A stretch of 64,000 nt of DNA from Comamonas testosteroni (lineage in GTDB: Bacteria; Pseudomonadota; Gammaproteobacteria; Burkholderiales; Burkholderiaceae_C), in assembly GCF_030505195.1 (NCBI RefSeq), contig NZ_CP129672.1, forward strand, positions 1,488,001-1,552,000, in the 5' to 3' direction. Shown here in pieces: positions 1-8,795 of the stretch; within the stretch, counting starts at the first letter, position 1, and the number at the start of each line of letters is the position of its first letter. Under the pieces are notes generated by a model that had not been told where the DNA came from, made no database searches, and saw only the letters and a list, made by a program, of their open reading frames with translations. A program made the position numbers and the translations under genes.

Positions 1-365
<365 letters not shown>

Positions 366-376
366 GTCTGAAATTG

Positions 377-456
377 ATAGCTTTTAGCGCTTGACTGCCT
401 TGGTTTTCAGATACTTTCATTACTGAAAGCAAAGCAGAGCAAGCGCTACTAGCTAT
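377..456. repeat. Large nested intergenic palindrome (AGCTAT/GCGCTT repeat family)
   Basis: Outer arms ATAGCT (378-383) and AGCTAT (451-456) enclose inner arms TAGCGCTTG (385-393) and CAAGCGCTA (440-448). A central CTTTCA/TGAAAG hairpin lies around 414-429. The RNA would fold into a long cruciform-like stem between lysS and the next gene. Related sequences occur in several other gaps of the window, so this is probably a dispersed repeat. An A/T tract follows the distal arm, so terminator activity is possible but unproven. Confidence 0.75.
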
Positions 457-545
457 TAAAAAATCAGCAAAAAACCGGTATTGCCCCGGTGGTGCCTGGT
501 GCCGATAGGATGAATCCTCGGTTCCATGTCCACAAGGAGAGCGCC

Positions 546-1382
546 ATGTGTCGTTGGCTGGCCTATACCGGCAATCCTGTTTCCCTGGAAACAATGCTGT
601 TCCACGCACGCCATTCGCTGATCGACCAAAGCCTGCATTCGAGATTTGGAGCGACGACGACCAATGGCGATGGCTTCGGACTGGGCTGGTACCAGCACCC
701 GCGCGACATGCCTTTTCGCTATCGCAGCACCCAGCCGGCCTGGCACGATCACAACCTGCGCGAGCTGTCGCGCGCCGTGTCGACGCCCATGTTTCTTGCG
801 CATGTTCGCGCGGCAACGCATACGCCGGTGCAGGAGACCAACTGCCATCCCTTCCGCCACCGGCGCTGGATGTTCATGCACAACGGCATGATCGAGGACT
901 TTCCCCTGGTACGGCGCGATCTGCTCATGGCCATCGATCCGCAGTTCTTCACCTCGCTGGAAGGCTCGACGGACTCGGAGACCATGTTCCTTCTGGCCAT
1001 GAGTTTCGGGCTGGAGCACAGTCCTGCGCCGGCCATCGCGCGCATGGCGGGTTTTGTCGAGGCCACGGCGCGCAGGCATGGGATCGCTCACCCGCTGAGC
1101 ATGACCGTGTGTGCCAGCGATGGCGAGCAACTGGTGGCCGTGCGCTACGCGAGCGAAGGCCAGTCGCCGCGCTCGCTCTATCACAGCACCTCCTTCAAGC
1201 ATCTTCACGCGCTTTACCCCGACGACCCGCGCATCGCGGCCGTTGGTGACGATGCGTATTTGATCGTGTCCGAACCGCTGGTCGATCTGCCGCAGGCCTG
1301 GGCACAGGTGCCCGAGTCGACGGCGATCGTCGTGCGTGGCACGCAGATCGAATACCTGCCATTCGCACCCATTCAAGCCTGA
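546..1382 (+). CDS. Class II glutamine amidotransferase (YafJ/EgtC-like)
   Basis: Predicted 278-residue cytoplasmic amidohydrolase of the N-terminal-nucleophile class II glutamine amidotransferase fold. ATG 546 was chosen because it places Cys at residue 2 (MCRWLAYTG), the nucleophile once Met is removed, and a good AAGGAG ribosome site lies just upstream. An upstream in-frame start at 489 would bury this Cys. Other fold motifs are NGDGFGLGWY near residue 39, FLAHVRAAT near 80, NCHPF and MHNG. No synthase domain is attached, so the ammonia acceptor is unknown; YafJ and the ergothioneine enzyme EgtC share this architecture. It stands alone between lysS and an unrelated membrane-protein gene. 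Confidence 0.85.
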   Translation: MCRWLAYTGNPVSLETMLFHARHSLIDQSLHSRFGATTTNGDGFGLGWYQHPRDMPFRYRSTQPAWHDHNLRELSRAVSTPMFLAHVRAATHTPVQETNCHPFRHRRWMFMHNGMIEDFPLVRRDLLMAIDPQFFTSLEGSTDSETMFLLAMSFGLEHSPAPAIARMAGFVEATARRHGIAHPLSMTVCASDGEQLVAVRYASEGQSPRSLYHSTSFKHLHALYPDDPRIAAVGDDAYLIVSEPLVDLPQAWAQVPESTAIVVRGTQIEYLPFAPIQA

Positions 1383-1489
1383 GGGCGTGCTCAGCCACGC
1401 AAGCCAAAGCCCGGCGCAAGCTCATCCAATCGCCGTCGGCCATCTGGCCAGCGACTGTGGCATCAGCCCCATGGCTATACTGGCCCACC

Positions 1490-2518
1490 ATGCATATCCC
1501 TCAATACTGGGCGCAAGCGCGGCTGCGCCATGCAACCGGCCAACGCCACGGCGCGACCGTCCAGCGTTGGGGCTGGTCCGACCACAGCCAGCAGGAAGCA
1601 GATAACCATGCGCAGCAACGAGCCCAGCAAGCGCTGGACGCCGTGCTGGCCGCCCCCACGCAACGCCACCTCGATGCGGGGTTCGAGCGCATGGAGTGGC
1701 GTGGTGAATACGGGCTGGAAGGCGGCACGCCCATTCGCGAAGAGGTGCTGGAGCGGCGTGATGAATCCGTCATGACCCGCAACAGCTATGGCGCACATTG
1801 CCTGAATACGGAGAACGTGGCCATTGCCGACATCGACTTTCCGCTTCAGAAAAAGCCCGCCCGATTTCCTCTCATCTCGTCGCTGCTGCTGGCCCTGGCC
1901 CTGCCCTGGCTGTGGGTGACCCCGCTGACCTGGAGTCTGGGGGCGGCACTGTTGATGCTGCTGCTGGCCAGCATCGGCCTGGTCTTCTGGTCGGGCCTGA
2001 AGCAATGGCTGCAGTCCCGCCAGGCGCAGCGCAGCCAGGCCCGGCAGCCACCGCCTGCCGAAATCGCGCTGGCAAGGGTTCAGGCCTTCTGCGCCGACCA
2101 TCCCGACTGGGGCCTGCGCGTCTACGAAACGCCCAAGGGCTTGCGCGTCATCGTCACCCACGCCACATTCAGCCCATCTTCCCCCGAGGTGCAGACACTT
2201 TTCCAGCGGCTTGAGGTCGACCCGCTGTATGCCATGCTGTGCCATCAGCAGCAGTGCTTTCGCGCCCGCGTCAGCGGCAAGCCCTGGCGCATGGGCTTGA
2301 GCAGCCTGTCCACCCAGGAAAGACGCTGGCCCCTGCCTGAGGCCCACCGGGCTGCACGCCAGCAGTGGGTGTCCGACTATGAGGCCAAATCGGCACGGTT
2401 CGCGGCCTGCCGCTTCATCGATCAGCTGGGCGCGACGACGCTGTGCTCAGCGGCCCAGACTTTTGTCATCTGGCACGATGAAAGCAGCAAGGCGCACTCC
2501 ACTCTGGAATTGGCCTGA
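1490..2518 (+). CDS. Conserved two-TM membrane protein of unknown function
   Basis: A 342-residue protein I cannot assign to a characterised family. ATG 1490 gives the start MHIPQYWAQARLR; a longer in-frame start at 1457 is less likely. Residues 1-120 are hydrophilic, rich in Gln, Ala and Arg, and resemble small uncharacterised Burkholderiales proteins beginning with MHIPQYWAQ (from memory). Two adjacent hydrophobic segments at about 126-143 and 146-170 predict a membrane hairpin. They are followed by a basic linker and a soluble C-terminal domain with conserved-looking Trp and Cys residues. Both soluble parts probably lie on the same side of the inner membrane. Neighbouring genes give no functional clue. 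Confidence 0.75.
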   Translation: MHIPQYWAQARLRHATGQRHGATVQRWGWSDHSQQEADNHAQQRAQQALDAVLAAPTQRHLDAGFERMEWRGEYGLEGGTPIREEVLERRDESVMTRNSYGAHCLNTENVAIADIDFPLQKKPARFPLISSLLLALALPWLWVTPLTWSLGAALLMLLLASIGLVFWSGLKQWLQSRQAQRSQARQPPPAEIALARVQAFCADHPDWGLRVYETPKGLRVIVTHATFSPSSPEVQTLFQRLEVDPLYAMLCHQQQCFRARVSGKPWRMGLSSLSTQERRWPLPEAHRAARQQWVSDYEAKSARFAACRFIDQLGATTLCSAAQTFVIWHDESSKAHSTLELA

Positions 2519-2632
2519 GTATCTCCGTGACCATTCGCAAAGCCTGTTGCTCGAAACCGGCGTATAAAGTAACCATATATTTCCCCGGAACATGCCTGAA
2601 CTACAGATGCGTCCGCCCCTGATCTTCCTCCC

Positions 2633-3691
2633 ATGACAGCTCTGCCATCTTCTGCATCAGCTTTGTCTGCCATCGAATCCAGCGGTGCACGGTTCTCGTC
2701 GCCCGATTCCGCGACGCCGTTCTCCGTGCTGGTCGTCGAGGATCAGGCCGTCATGCGCGCTGCTCTGGTGACGGAACTTCGCCAGGCCGGCGTGACCCAG
2801 GTGCTGGAAGCCGAAAACGGCCGCACCGCGCTGGCACTGTTTCGCAGCGAAAGGCCCGACCTGGTGCTGCTGGACATCCGCCTGCCCGGCGAAGACGGCT
2901 ACTGGGTCGCGCGCCAGCTGCGCGAGGCCGAGCCCGGCGAGTGGACACCCATCATCTTTCTCTCCGGCCTGGACAACGATCTGGACGTCTGGCGCGGTAT
3001 TGAGGCGGGCGGCGACGACTATCTGGTCAAACCCGTCAAACCCATTGTGCTGGTCGCCAAGCTGCGCGCCATGCGCCGCCTGCTGGACATGCGCCGTCGC
3101 TTGGTCACGGTCTCTGCGGAGCTGCATCTGGCGAATCAAAAGCTCAACGAAATGGTGGAGCTCGATGCGCTCACGGGCCTGGTCAATCGCCGAGGCCTCG
3201 ATCGCATGCTGCATGCCGAAATTGCTGCGGCAAGGCGCGAGAGCAGGCCGCTGACGCTGATGCTTTGCGACCTTGATCACTTCAAGCACTTCAACGATAA
3301 CTACGGCCATGTCCAGGGCGACGAATGCCTCAAGCAGGTCGGGCGTCTGCTGCGCGAAGTCTGCGTGCGCCCGCGCGACATCGCCGCACGTTACGGCGGT
3401 GAAGAATTTGCCCTGATCCTGCCCAATACCCCGCGTTCCGGTTCGATGACATTCGCCCGTGCGCTTGGCCAAATGCTCAAGTTCCTCAAGGTTCGCCCGC
3501 CAGGAACCACCGAGGATATTCCGCTGACCCTCTCCGGCGGCATTACCACCTGCATTCCCGACGAGCACACCAGCGCCGAATCCATGCTGATGCGAGCCGA
3601 CGAAGCCCTGTACGCCGCCAAATCGCAAGGGCGCAACCGCTTCTTCAGCTTCGAGATGCAGATGGACACCATAGAGCAAAGACAGATCTAG
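2633..3691 (+). CDS. Response regulator with GGDEF output (diguanylate cyclase)
   Basis: A 352-residue two-domain signalling protein expected to make cyclic di-GMP when phosphorylated. The REC domain covers about residues 30-150, with acidic-pocket Asp37, phospho-acceptor Asp81 in LLDIRLPG and conserved Lys133 in LVKPVKP. The GGDEF domain covers about 175-340 and keeps a catalytic GGEEF signature at 255-259 and the DLDHFKHFND metal/substrate segment, so it looks active. No RxxD inhibitory site stands out before the signature. No histidine kinase gene is adjacent, so the input is unknown. The layout resembles PleD/WspR-type regulators but has a single REC domain. Confidence 0.92.
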   Translation: MTALPSSASALSAIESSGARFSSPDSATPFSVLVVEDQAVMRAALVTELRQAGVTQVLEAENGRTALALFRSERPDLVLLDIRLPGEDGYWVARQLREAEPGEWTPIIFLSGLDNDLDVWRGIEAGGDDYLVKPVKPIVLVAKLRAMRRLLDMRRRLVTVSAELHLANQKLNEMVELDALTGLVNRRGLDRMLHAEIAAARRESRPLTLMLCDLDHFKHFNDNYGHVQGDECLKQVGRLLREVCVRPRDIAARYGGEEFALILPNTPRSGSMTFARALGQMLKFLKVRPPGTTEDIPLTLSGGITTCIPDEHTSAESMLMRADEALYAAKSQGRNRFFSFEMQMDTIEQRQI

Positions 3692-3789
3692 CAGTCCGGA
3701 TATGTCCACGAGCTGATGATAGCCAACGCACGACGCGCCCGTCGCTGCTGCCTGCTGTCATGATGCATGACGTTCATTGGAGCTTTTTC

Positions 3790-4227
3790 ATGTCTGCCCG
3801 CATCGCCTCTGCTGCCTTCCTGCTGTCCGCGTTGCTGAGCCCTCCGGTCATGGCAGGCGAACGCCAATGGACCGTGCTGTCCAGCGGCGATGGCGCCGAC
3901 ACCCATGAACGCTGGCAGGTAAGCGGGACGCGGTTGCGAACGCTTCCCGCCTTCGACCCGGCGCGCGCCGAGCCGCCGCTGTCGGTGCATCAAGCAACGG
4001 CGGCCGCGCTGGCCCACGCGCACCTGCGCTATCCCAGCGATGACTTCGTGGTTTCCGAGGTTAGCCTGCTGCGGTTTACCACCGAAGGCGCTGCAGCGCA
4101 GGGCGAGGATGCAGCGCGCGGCTGGGTGTACCTGGTCGGCCTTGACTACAACGCCAAGGGCTGGACCCAGATGGTGCCGGTGCTGCTGGATGGCAGCATC
4201 GTGCTGAGCGACAAAGAGCAATTGTAG
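3790..4227 (+). CDS. Small exported protein of unknown function
   Basis: A 145-residue protein with a typical Sec signal peptide: a basic start (MSARIAS), a hydrophobic core and a probable cleavage after VMA near residue 22. ATG 3790 is preferred over an in-frame ATG at 3760 because it follows a GGAG motif and puts the signal peptide at the N-terminus. The mature part (~120 residues) has no cysteine pair, lipobox or TM segment and no domain I recognise; it probably stays in the periplasm. It lies downstream of the diguanylate cyclase on the same strand, about 100 bases away, with no obvious functional link. Confidence 0.7.
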   Translation: MSARIASAAFLLSALLSPPVMAGERQWTVLSSGDGADTHERWQVSGTRLRTLPAFDPARAEPPLSVHQATAAALAHAHLRYPSDDFVVSEVSLLRFTTEGAAAQGEDAARGWVYLVGLDYNAKGWTQMVPVLLDGSIVLSDKEQL

Positions 4228-4237
4228 GCACGGGGCC

Positions 4238-4489
4238 TTACGCAGACACGTCGACCTGCGCGCGCATCCGTACCGGAATGGATTTCGCCGTTGGCGTGCC
4301 GCTGATCCGGTCGTAGTAGTCCAGCGGCAGCAGGGGGTTGAGCTCCGGGTAGTAGCCCGCCAGCGCCCCGCGCGGCATCGGGTAGTCAAGCACGGTCAGG
4401 CCTTCGATTCGCCGCGTCACGCCTAGCAGTCCACCAAGCAGCGTTGCGGCACAGCCTTGCCGATCGACACTTATCAGCGCTGCGCTCAA
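4238..4489 (-). pseudogene. Remnant of a YdeP/FdhF-like molybdopterin oxidoreductase (3' end only)
   Basis: The last ~60 codons of this 83-codon frame resemble the C-terminal tail of FdhF/YdeP-type molybdopterin oxidoreductases. The recognisable pattern is a DYPMPRG motif followed by YYPELNPLLPLD and SGTPTAKSIPVRM, matching the family's 'PRGxxAxYFPExNxLVPLD...TPTSKS' ending (from memory). Those enzymes have roughly 750-780 residues, and the sequence upstream on this strand runs into the divergent mscS region with no trace of the rest. The first ~25 codons do not match and look like random read-through. I therefore call a degraded 3' fragment left by deletion. Confidence 0.6.
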
Positions 4490-4564
4490 GAGACGCTAGG
4501 ATTGGCGCATTGTCCTGTCGGTCCTTCGGGACTGACCTCTGCCGTTTTTCTCGAGTGACTGGTT

Positions 4565-5221
4565 ATGCGTCGTCTTCAAATGCGCCTGCCCGATTGGATG
4601 CAGGACTGGCTTGAAATCCTGATTCCCGGGATTCAGATCTTTCTCATCATCCTGGTGGCCTGGCTGATCAACTGGCTCATCAAGCGCATCATCTCGCGCG
4701 CAGGCAAGGCCTATGACCTGCCTCATGAGCTGCTCATGCCACTGCGCGGCGTGTTTCGCTGGATCATCATCGCCGCCGCCGTGCTGGCGATTCTGGAGCG
4801 CCTGGGCATGTCGGCCACCGTTCTCTGGACGGCTTTCACCGGCTTTGCCACCGTGGGCGCCGTTGCCTTCTTCGCAGCCTGGAGCGTGCTCTCCAACCTG
4901 TTCTGCGCGCTGCTGATCGTCACCGTCGGCCCATTCAGGCTGGGCGACTATATCGAGGTGCTCGACACGGCCGAGAAACCTGGGGCCAAGGGCCGCGTGA
5001 TCGACCTCAACATGCTCTACATCACCTTGCAGGATGACAGCGCGCCGGCTGGCATGCCCAATCTGCTGCAGATTCCCAACTCACTGATCTTCCAGCGCGT
5101 CATTCGCCGCTGGAAAGGCGGCATGCCGATGGTGACGGAGAACACTCCGGCCACCAGCCAGGAGGAAGCCTGCGCCGTGGCCATCACCACGCCTGGCGGC
5201 AGCGCCGCTGCCTCGGGCTGA
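4565..5221 (+). CDS. Small MscS-family mechanosensitive channel
   Basis: A 218-residue inner-membrane protein of the small-conductance mechanosensitive channel family, which releases solutes on hypo-osmotic shock. TM1 spans about 15-42, TM2 about 63-80 and the pore-lining TM3 about 88-118, with the Gly/Ala-rich face (TGFATVGAVAFFAAWSVLSN). A short beta-domain follows with the typical GPFRLGDYIEV and the QIPNSLIF motif. E. coli MscS has 286 residues; this one ends shortly after the beta-domain and lacks most of the cytoplasmic alpha/beta cage. ATG 4565 is used; Met6 at 4580 is an alternative. A strong terminator follows. Confidence 0.88.
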   Translation: MRRLQMRLPDWMQDWLEILIPGIQIFLIILVAWLINWLIKRIISRAGKAYDLPHELLMPLRGVFRWIIIAAAVLAILERLGMSATVLWTAFTGFATVGAVAFFAAWSVLSNLFCALLIVTVGPFRLGDYIEVLDTAEKPGAKGRVIDLNMLYITLQDDSAPAGMPNLLQIPNSLIFQRVIRRWKGGMPMVTENTPATSQEEACAVAITTPGGSAAASG

Positions 5222-5247
5222 GAGCGGCTGATACCCGGCCTCCATGC

Positions 5248-5275
5248 AAAAGGGCTTACTGAGAAGCCCTTTTTT
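5248..5275. terminator. Bidirectional intrinsic terminator between mscS and purT
   Basis: Perfect stem AAAAGGGCTT (5248-5257) / AAGCCCTTTT (5264-5273) with a 6-base loop and a T-run on the + strand. The A-run on the left provides a T-run for the opposite strand, so it can end both convergent genes. Confidence 0.9.
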
Positions 5276-5282
5276 GACTCCC

Positions 5283-6500
5283 TCAAGGCAGACGCGGCCT
5301 GACCTTGCTGGCAGCCAGCTTGGCATTCAAGCGGGCCTGCTCCACATCGCTGGCGCGCGCCAGGGCCACGCCCATGCGGCGCTTGACAAAGCTCTCGGGC
5401 TTGCCGAAGAGGCGCAGATCGGTGCCGGGCACGGCCAGGGCTTGCTCCACGCCATCAAACACCAGGCCTTCGGCATCCTGACCGCCATAGATCACGGCAC
5501 TGGCACCGGGGTTGCGCAGGCTGGCATCCACAGGCAGACCCAGAATCGCGCGGGCATGCAGCTCGAACTCGCTTTGCCACTGCGTGCACAGCGTCACCAA
5601 GCCTGTGTCATGAGGGCGTGGCGAGACTTCGCTGAACCAGACCTGCTCGCCCTTCACAAACAGTTCCACGCCAAACAGCCCCAGGCCGCTCAGGTCGTCG
5701 GTGACGGCCTTGGCAATCTGGCGCGACTTCTCCAGCGCGGCAGGGTGCATGGGGTGGGGCTGCCAGCTTTCCACATAGTCGCCGGCCTGCTGGACATGGC
5801 CCACGGGGTCGCAGAAATGGGTTTCGATCTGACCATCCGCACCCTTGGCGCGCACGGTCAGCTGGGTGATTTCGTAATCGAAGTCGATAAAGCCTTCGAC
5901 GATCACGCGGCCCTTGGCCACACGGCCGCCAGCCATGGCGTAATCCCAGGCCTTGGCCACATCGGCCGGGCCGTCGATCTTGCTCTGGCCCTTGCCCGAG
6001 CTGCTCATCACGGGCTTGACCACACAGGGGTAGCCGATGGCGGGCTGGCCGTCGCTGCCCTCGATCGCGGCTTGCAGCTCGGCCAGGGAGTCGCAGAAAC
6101 GATAGGGACTGGTGGGCAGGCCCAGGGTCTCGGCGGCCAGCCGGCGAATACCTTCGCGGTCCATGGTCAGACGCGCGGCGCGGGCTGTGGGAATGCAGGT
6201 GATGACGCCTGCTGCCTCCAGCTCTTCCAGCATGGGCGTGGCAATGGCTTCTATCTCGGGCACGACCAGATCGGGTTTGACCTCTTCGATCAGCGCCTTG
6301 AGCTGGGCCGGATCGCTCATGGTGATGGTGCGCGCATGGTGGGCCACCTGCTGGCCAGGCGCGTTTTCATAGCGGTCCACGGCGATGGTTTCCACGCCCA
6401 GGCGCTGCAGGGCAATCAGCACTTCCTTGCCCAGCTCGCCGCTGCCCAGCAGCATGACTTTGGTGGCATTGGGGGAGAGAGGGGTTCCTAGGGTGGTCAT
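5283..6500 (-). CDS. purT: Formate-dependent phosphoribosylglycinamide formyltransferase 2
   Basis: A 405-residue ATP-grasp ligase that makes formyl-GAR from GAR, formate and ATP in purine biosynthesis, independent of folate. The N-terminal Rossmann part begins with [14 protein letters not shown], followed by the ATP-grasp region with [14 protein letters not shown] and, near the end, the metal-binding [10 protein letters not shown] stretch typical of PurT. Length fits E. coli PurT (392). Start: ATG 6500 has an AGGAT site at good spacing; upstream in-frame ATGs (6515, 6578) lack one and would add unconserved residues. It is convergent with mscS and appears monocistronic. Confidence 0.95.
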   Translation of the reverse strand: MTTLGTPLSPNATKVMLLGSGELGKEVLIALQRLGVETIAVDRYENAPGQQVAHHARTITMSDPAQLKALIEEVKPDLVVPEIEAIATPMLEELEAAGVITCIPTARAARLTMDREGIRRLAAETLGLPTSPYRFCDSLAELQAAIEGSDGQPAIGYPCVVKPVMSSSGKGQSKIDGPADVAKAWDYAMAGGRVAKGRVIVEGFIDFDYEITQLTVRAKGADGQIETHFCDPVGHVQQAGDYVESWQPHPMHPAALEKSRQIAKAVTDDLSGLGLFGVELFVKGEQVWFSEVSPRPHDTGLVTLCTQWQSEFELHARAILGLPVDASLRNPGASAVIYGGQDAEGLVFDGVEQALAVPGTDLRLFGKPESFVKRRMGVALARASDVEQARLNAKLAASKVRPRLP

Positions 6501-6633
6501 GGTTGCATCCTGCATATATGGGGCCAAGCCCCCGATCATAGGCGAGCAGGCAAGCCTCTCTGGGCTGCAGCTTGGCAATTCGGGCCGCTTTCAGCGCCGA
6601 CCGATGCAGCGCATGACGCAGCGGATGGAAGAT

Positions 6634-6987
6634 TCAGTGCGGCATCGGCGAGTAATGCTCGATGCGGCAGGCGCCGCGATTCTTGCATTGCCCGTCCAGA
6701 TAGCGAAAGCGTACCGTCACGGCAGCACCGGGGCTGGGCCACTGCTTGCGCGGCAACTCGCTTTGATAGTCCGCCGTTTCGGGCCTGAAGCTCAGCGCCG
6801 TGCCCGGTTGCGGACATTCGGCATCACCCCTGGCCTTGGCTTCGAGCACGCGGGTCTGCAGCGCACGGCCACCGCTTTGCTTTTCTCGCACCTGCACCTT
6901 GAGATCGCAGATCTGCCAGTCTGCAGCCTGGGCGGCAGCGGCGCAGGCTGTCAAAGCCGCCGCGATCAGAATTCGAAATAGAGTCAT
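6634..6987 (-). CDS. Small secreted/periplasmic protein, function unknown
   Basis: A 117-residue protein with a clear signal peptide (MTLFRILIAAALTACAAAAQA, cut near residue 21). The mature ~96 residues contain four Cys (WQIC, AEC, GQC, GAC) that could form two disulfides in the periplasm. Start ATG 6987 was chosen over in-frame 7035 because it follows an AGG-containing site and puts the hydrophobic core at the N-terminus. I do not recognise a named domain. It lies upstream of purT on the same strand, 133 bases away, with no obvious shared role. Confidence 0.7.
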   Translation of the reverse strand: MTLFRILIAAALTACAAAAQAADWQICDLKVQVREKQSGGRALQTRVLEAKARGDAECPQPGTALSFRPETADYQSELPRKQWPSPGAAVTVRFRYLDGQCKNRGACRIEHYSPMPH

Positions 6988-7025
6988 CTGCCTACCTGCA
7001 AGTGAGTGGTGTTCATGGACCTGCA

Positions 7026-7079
7026 TCTCTATCAAATCGATAGCATCAATCGCTTTAATAAAAGTGGATTAAGGCCAAT
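7026..7079. repeat. Intergenic AGCTAT/GCGCTT-family repeat copy
   Basis: The segment reads ATAGCATC, then a CGCTT block, AT-rich spacer, and a distal AAGGCCAATTTCA. It matches block for block the copy at 11876-11920 (ATAGCATC, GCGCTT, then GAGGCTAATTTCA). This shared order shows that both are copies of one dispersed element. Confidence 0.55.
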
Positions 7080-7102
7080 TTCATGAAAATCTCCGGTGGC
7101 CA

Positions 7103-7573
7103 TCAATGCGTCAGACCGACAGCCTTGCCGCCACGCTGCGGAATGCTTCCCGCGTCGAACTTCATCTCGGCAGTCCAGACCGCATCGTCCCAGACCCAGG
7201 GGCTGCTGGCCTGCTCCAGGCCGAGCACATGCACGCCGCTCAAGTCCTTGACGCGCTCCTTGAGCCAGTCGATCTGATCGCTGCGCACAAACACCAGGCA
7301 GGCGATCTCCCAGTCAGGCTGCGTGATGCCCAGGCCGTGCAGCTGCGACAGCAGCGGCGCATACCATTTCTCGACCCGCTCGTTGAGACGGTTGACCAGC
7401 GCCAGCGGATAGCCGGAGGCCGATACCTCGACCACATAGACCTGGCGACGAGCCGGGCGCAATGCCACGAAAGCCGGACATTGCCAGCCATCGGCCACCT
7501 CGTACTTGGGGGCCACAAAAGTCTCACCGTTGGCCGTGAGCAGCTGCATCACGGCCTCTTCATGTCGGTCCAT
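7103..7573 (-). CDS. Conserved hypothetical cytoplasmic protein
   Basis: A 156-residue soluble protein with no signal peptide or TM segment. ATG 7573 is preceded by GGAGA at about 9 bases; the frame can be opened two codons earlier by a TTG. It has a beta-strand-rich middle (RRQVYVVEVSASGYPLALVNRLNERV) and a run of Trp near the C-terminus (PWVWDDAVWTAEM). I cannot assign a family. It ends the interval between pfkA and the small exported protein on the same strand, 54 bases from pfkA. Confidence 0.7.
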   Translation of the reverse strand: MDRHEEAVMQLLTANGETFVAPKYEVADGWQCPAFVALRPARRQVYVVEVSASGYPLALVNRLNERVEKWYAPLLSQLHGLGITQPDWEIACLVFVRSDQIDWLKERVKDLSGVHVLGLEQASSPWVWDDAVWTAEMKFDAGSIPQRGGKAVGLTH

Positions 7574-7627
7574 GCTCAATTTCTCCGGCGCGCCGAAAGT
7601 GCGCGCAGGCTCACACCTTAGCGCAGC

Positions 7628-8683
7628 TCAGGCCTCGCCGAAGCAAATTCCGATATCGCGCGCCATGGTCAGCAGCGGGCTGTCCAGCGGCACGGTGCGC
7701 TGGGTATTGGCCACATCGGCAATCGCCACACTGCCGATGCGGCCGTTCTGCAGCGTGACCATATGGCCCAGGCGGCCGCCCAGCACCAGCTGCGCCGCAT
7801 GGTGGCCGAACTGCGTGGCCAGCACCCGGTCAAACGGAGTCGGATCGCCGCCGCGCTGCACATGGCCCAGCACCGTGGTGCGCACCTCGCTCTGGAGATG
7901 GGGTTGCAGGCGCTCGCGCAGCACATGGCCGACGCCGCCCAGGCGCACGGGGTCGGGACTGTGTGAAATCCGCTCGCGCACCGTCAGGCTCTGGCCGCTT
8001 TCCTTGGCCCCCTCGCCGATGCAGATGATGGTGTAGCGCTGACGCCGCTCGCGCTCCTGGCAAACCTTGATGATGGACTGCAGGTCATAATCGATCTCGG
8101 GCAGCAAAATGATGTCGGCAGCACCGGCAATGCCGGACTCCAGCGCCAGCCAGCCCGCGTGGCGACCCATGGTCTCGACGATCATCACGCGGTGGTGGCT
8201 CATGGCCGTGCTCTCGATGCGGCGCAGGCTTTCGGTCACCGTGGCCACGGCCGTATCGAAGCCGAAGCTGCGCTCGCAGTTGGCAATGTCGTTATCGATG
8301 GTCTTGGGCACGCCCACGCATTGCAGTCCCACCTGCGCCAGACCGTGGGCCAGACTCATGGTGCCGTCGCCGCCGATGGCGACCACCACATCCAGTCCCA
8401 GCGCCTTGACGTTGCGCCCCACCTGGGCCAGCGTGGCCGCATCGCGCAGCGGGTTGGCGCTATTGCTGGTGCCCAGGATCGTGCCGCCGACATGCAAAAT
8501 GCCGCTGACTTCGTCCCAACTCAGCGCTCTGACCCGCGGGCTTGCATCCATCAGCCCTTCAAAGCCGTCGGCAATGCCCAGCACCTCGCACTGGCCATGG
8601 TTGATCAGGGACTTGGTGACCGCACGGATCACCGCATTGAGGCCGGGGCAATCGCCGCCACCGGTCAGCACACCAACGCGCAT
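7628..8683 (-). CDS. pfkA: 6-phosphofructokinase, mixed-substrate clade (predicted ATP-type)
   Basis: A 351-residue enzyme that phosphorylates fructose 6-phosphate to fructose 1,6-bisphosphate. It keeps the nucleotide loop GGGDCPGLN (8-16), GGDGT (104-108), catalytic Asp130 in PKTIDND, and the substrate segment ETMGRHAGWLA. The phosphoryl-donor signature is mixed: Gly after GGD is an ATP-type feature, while Lys127 in PKTIDND is common in pyrophosphate-type enzymes. This Gly/Lys pair is known from group III PFKs, several of which use ATP. Start ATG 8683 has GGAGAG upstream; an in-frame ATG at 8719 would add 12 residues. No other glycolytic gene is adjacent. Confidence 0.9.
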   Translation of the reverse strand: MRVGVLTGGGDCPGLNAVIRAVTKSLINHGQCEVLGIADGFEGLMDASPRVRALSWDEVSGILHVGGTILGTSNSANPLRDAATLAQVGRNVKALGLDVVVAIGGDGTMSLAHGLAQVGLQCVGVPKTIDNDIANCERSFGFDTAVATVTESLRRIESTAMSHHRVMIVETMGRHAGWLALESGIAGAADIILLPEIDYDLQSIIKVCQERERRQRYTIICIGEGAKESGQSLTVRERISHSPDPVRLGGVGHVLRERLQPHLQSEVRTTVLGHVQRGGDPTPFDRVLATQFGHHAAQLVLGGRLGHMVTLQNGRIGSVAIADVANTQRTVPLDSPLLTMARDIGICFGEA

Positions 8684-8795
8684 GGGCTCGCTCTCCAAAG
8701 ATTCTCGAATGCACATCATCCCACGAGAAAGCCGCGGCCAAAGCCTCGCAGGCCTGCACTGCGGTTGAGACTGCTTGTCCTCGAACCTGCCTGCT

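Noticed and set aside
456..1376. A 306-codon open frame antisense to the glutamine amidotransferase gene
   Set aside because: It is opposite a gene with conserved motifs and reads as His/Gly/Arg-rich sequence typical of GC-rich antisense frames.
5244..6491. A 415-codon plus-strand frame over purT
   Set aside because: It is antisense to purT, whose motifs are complete; the frame has the His/Gln/Gly bias of shadow frames.
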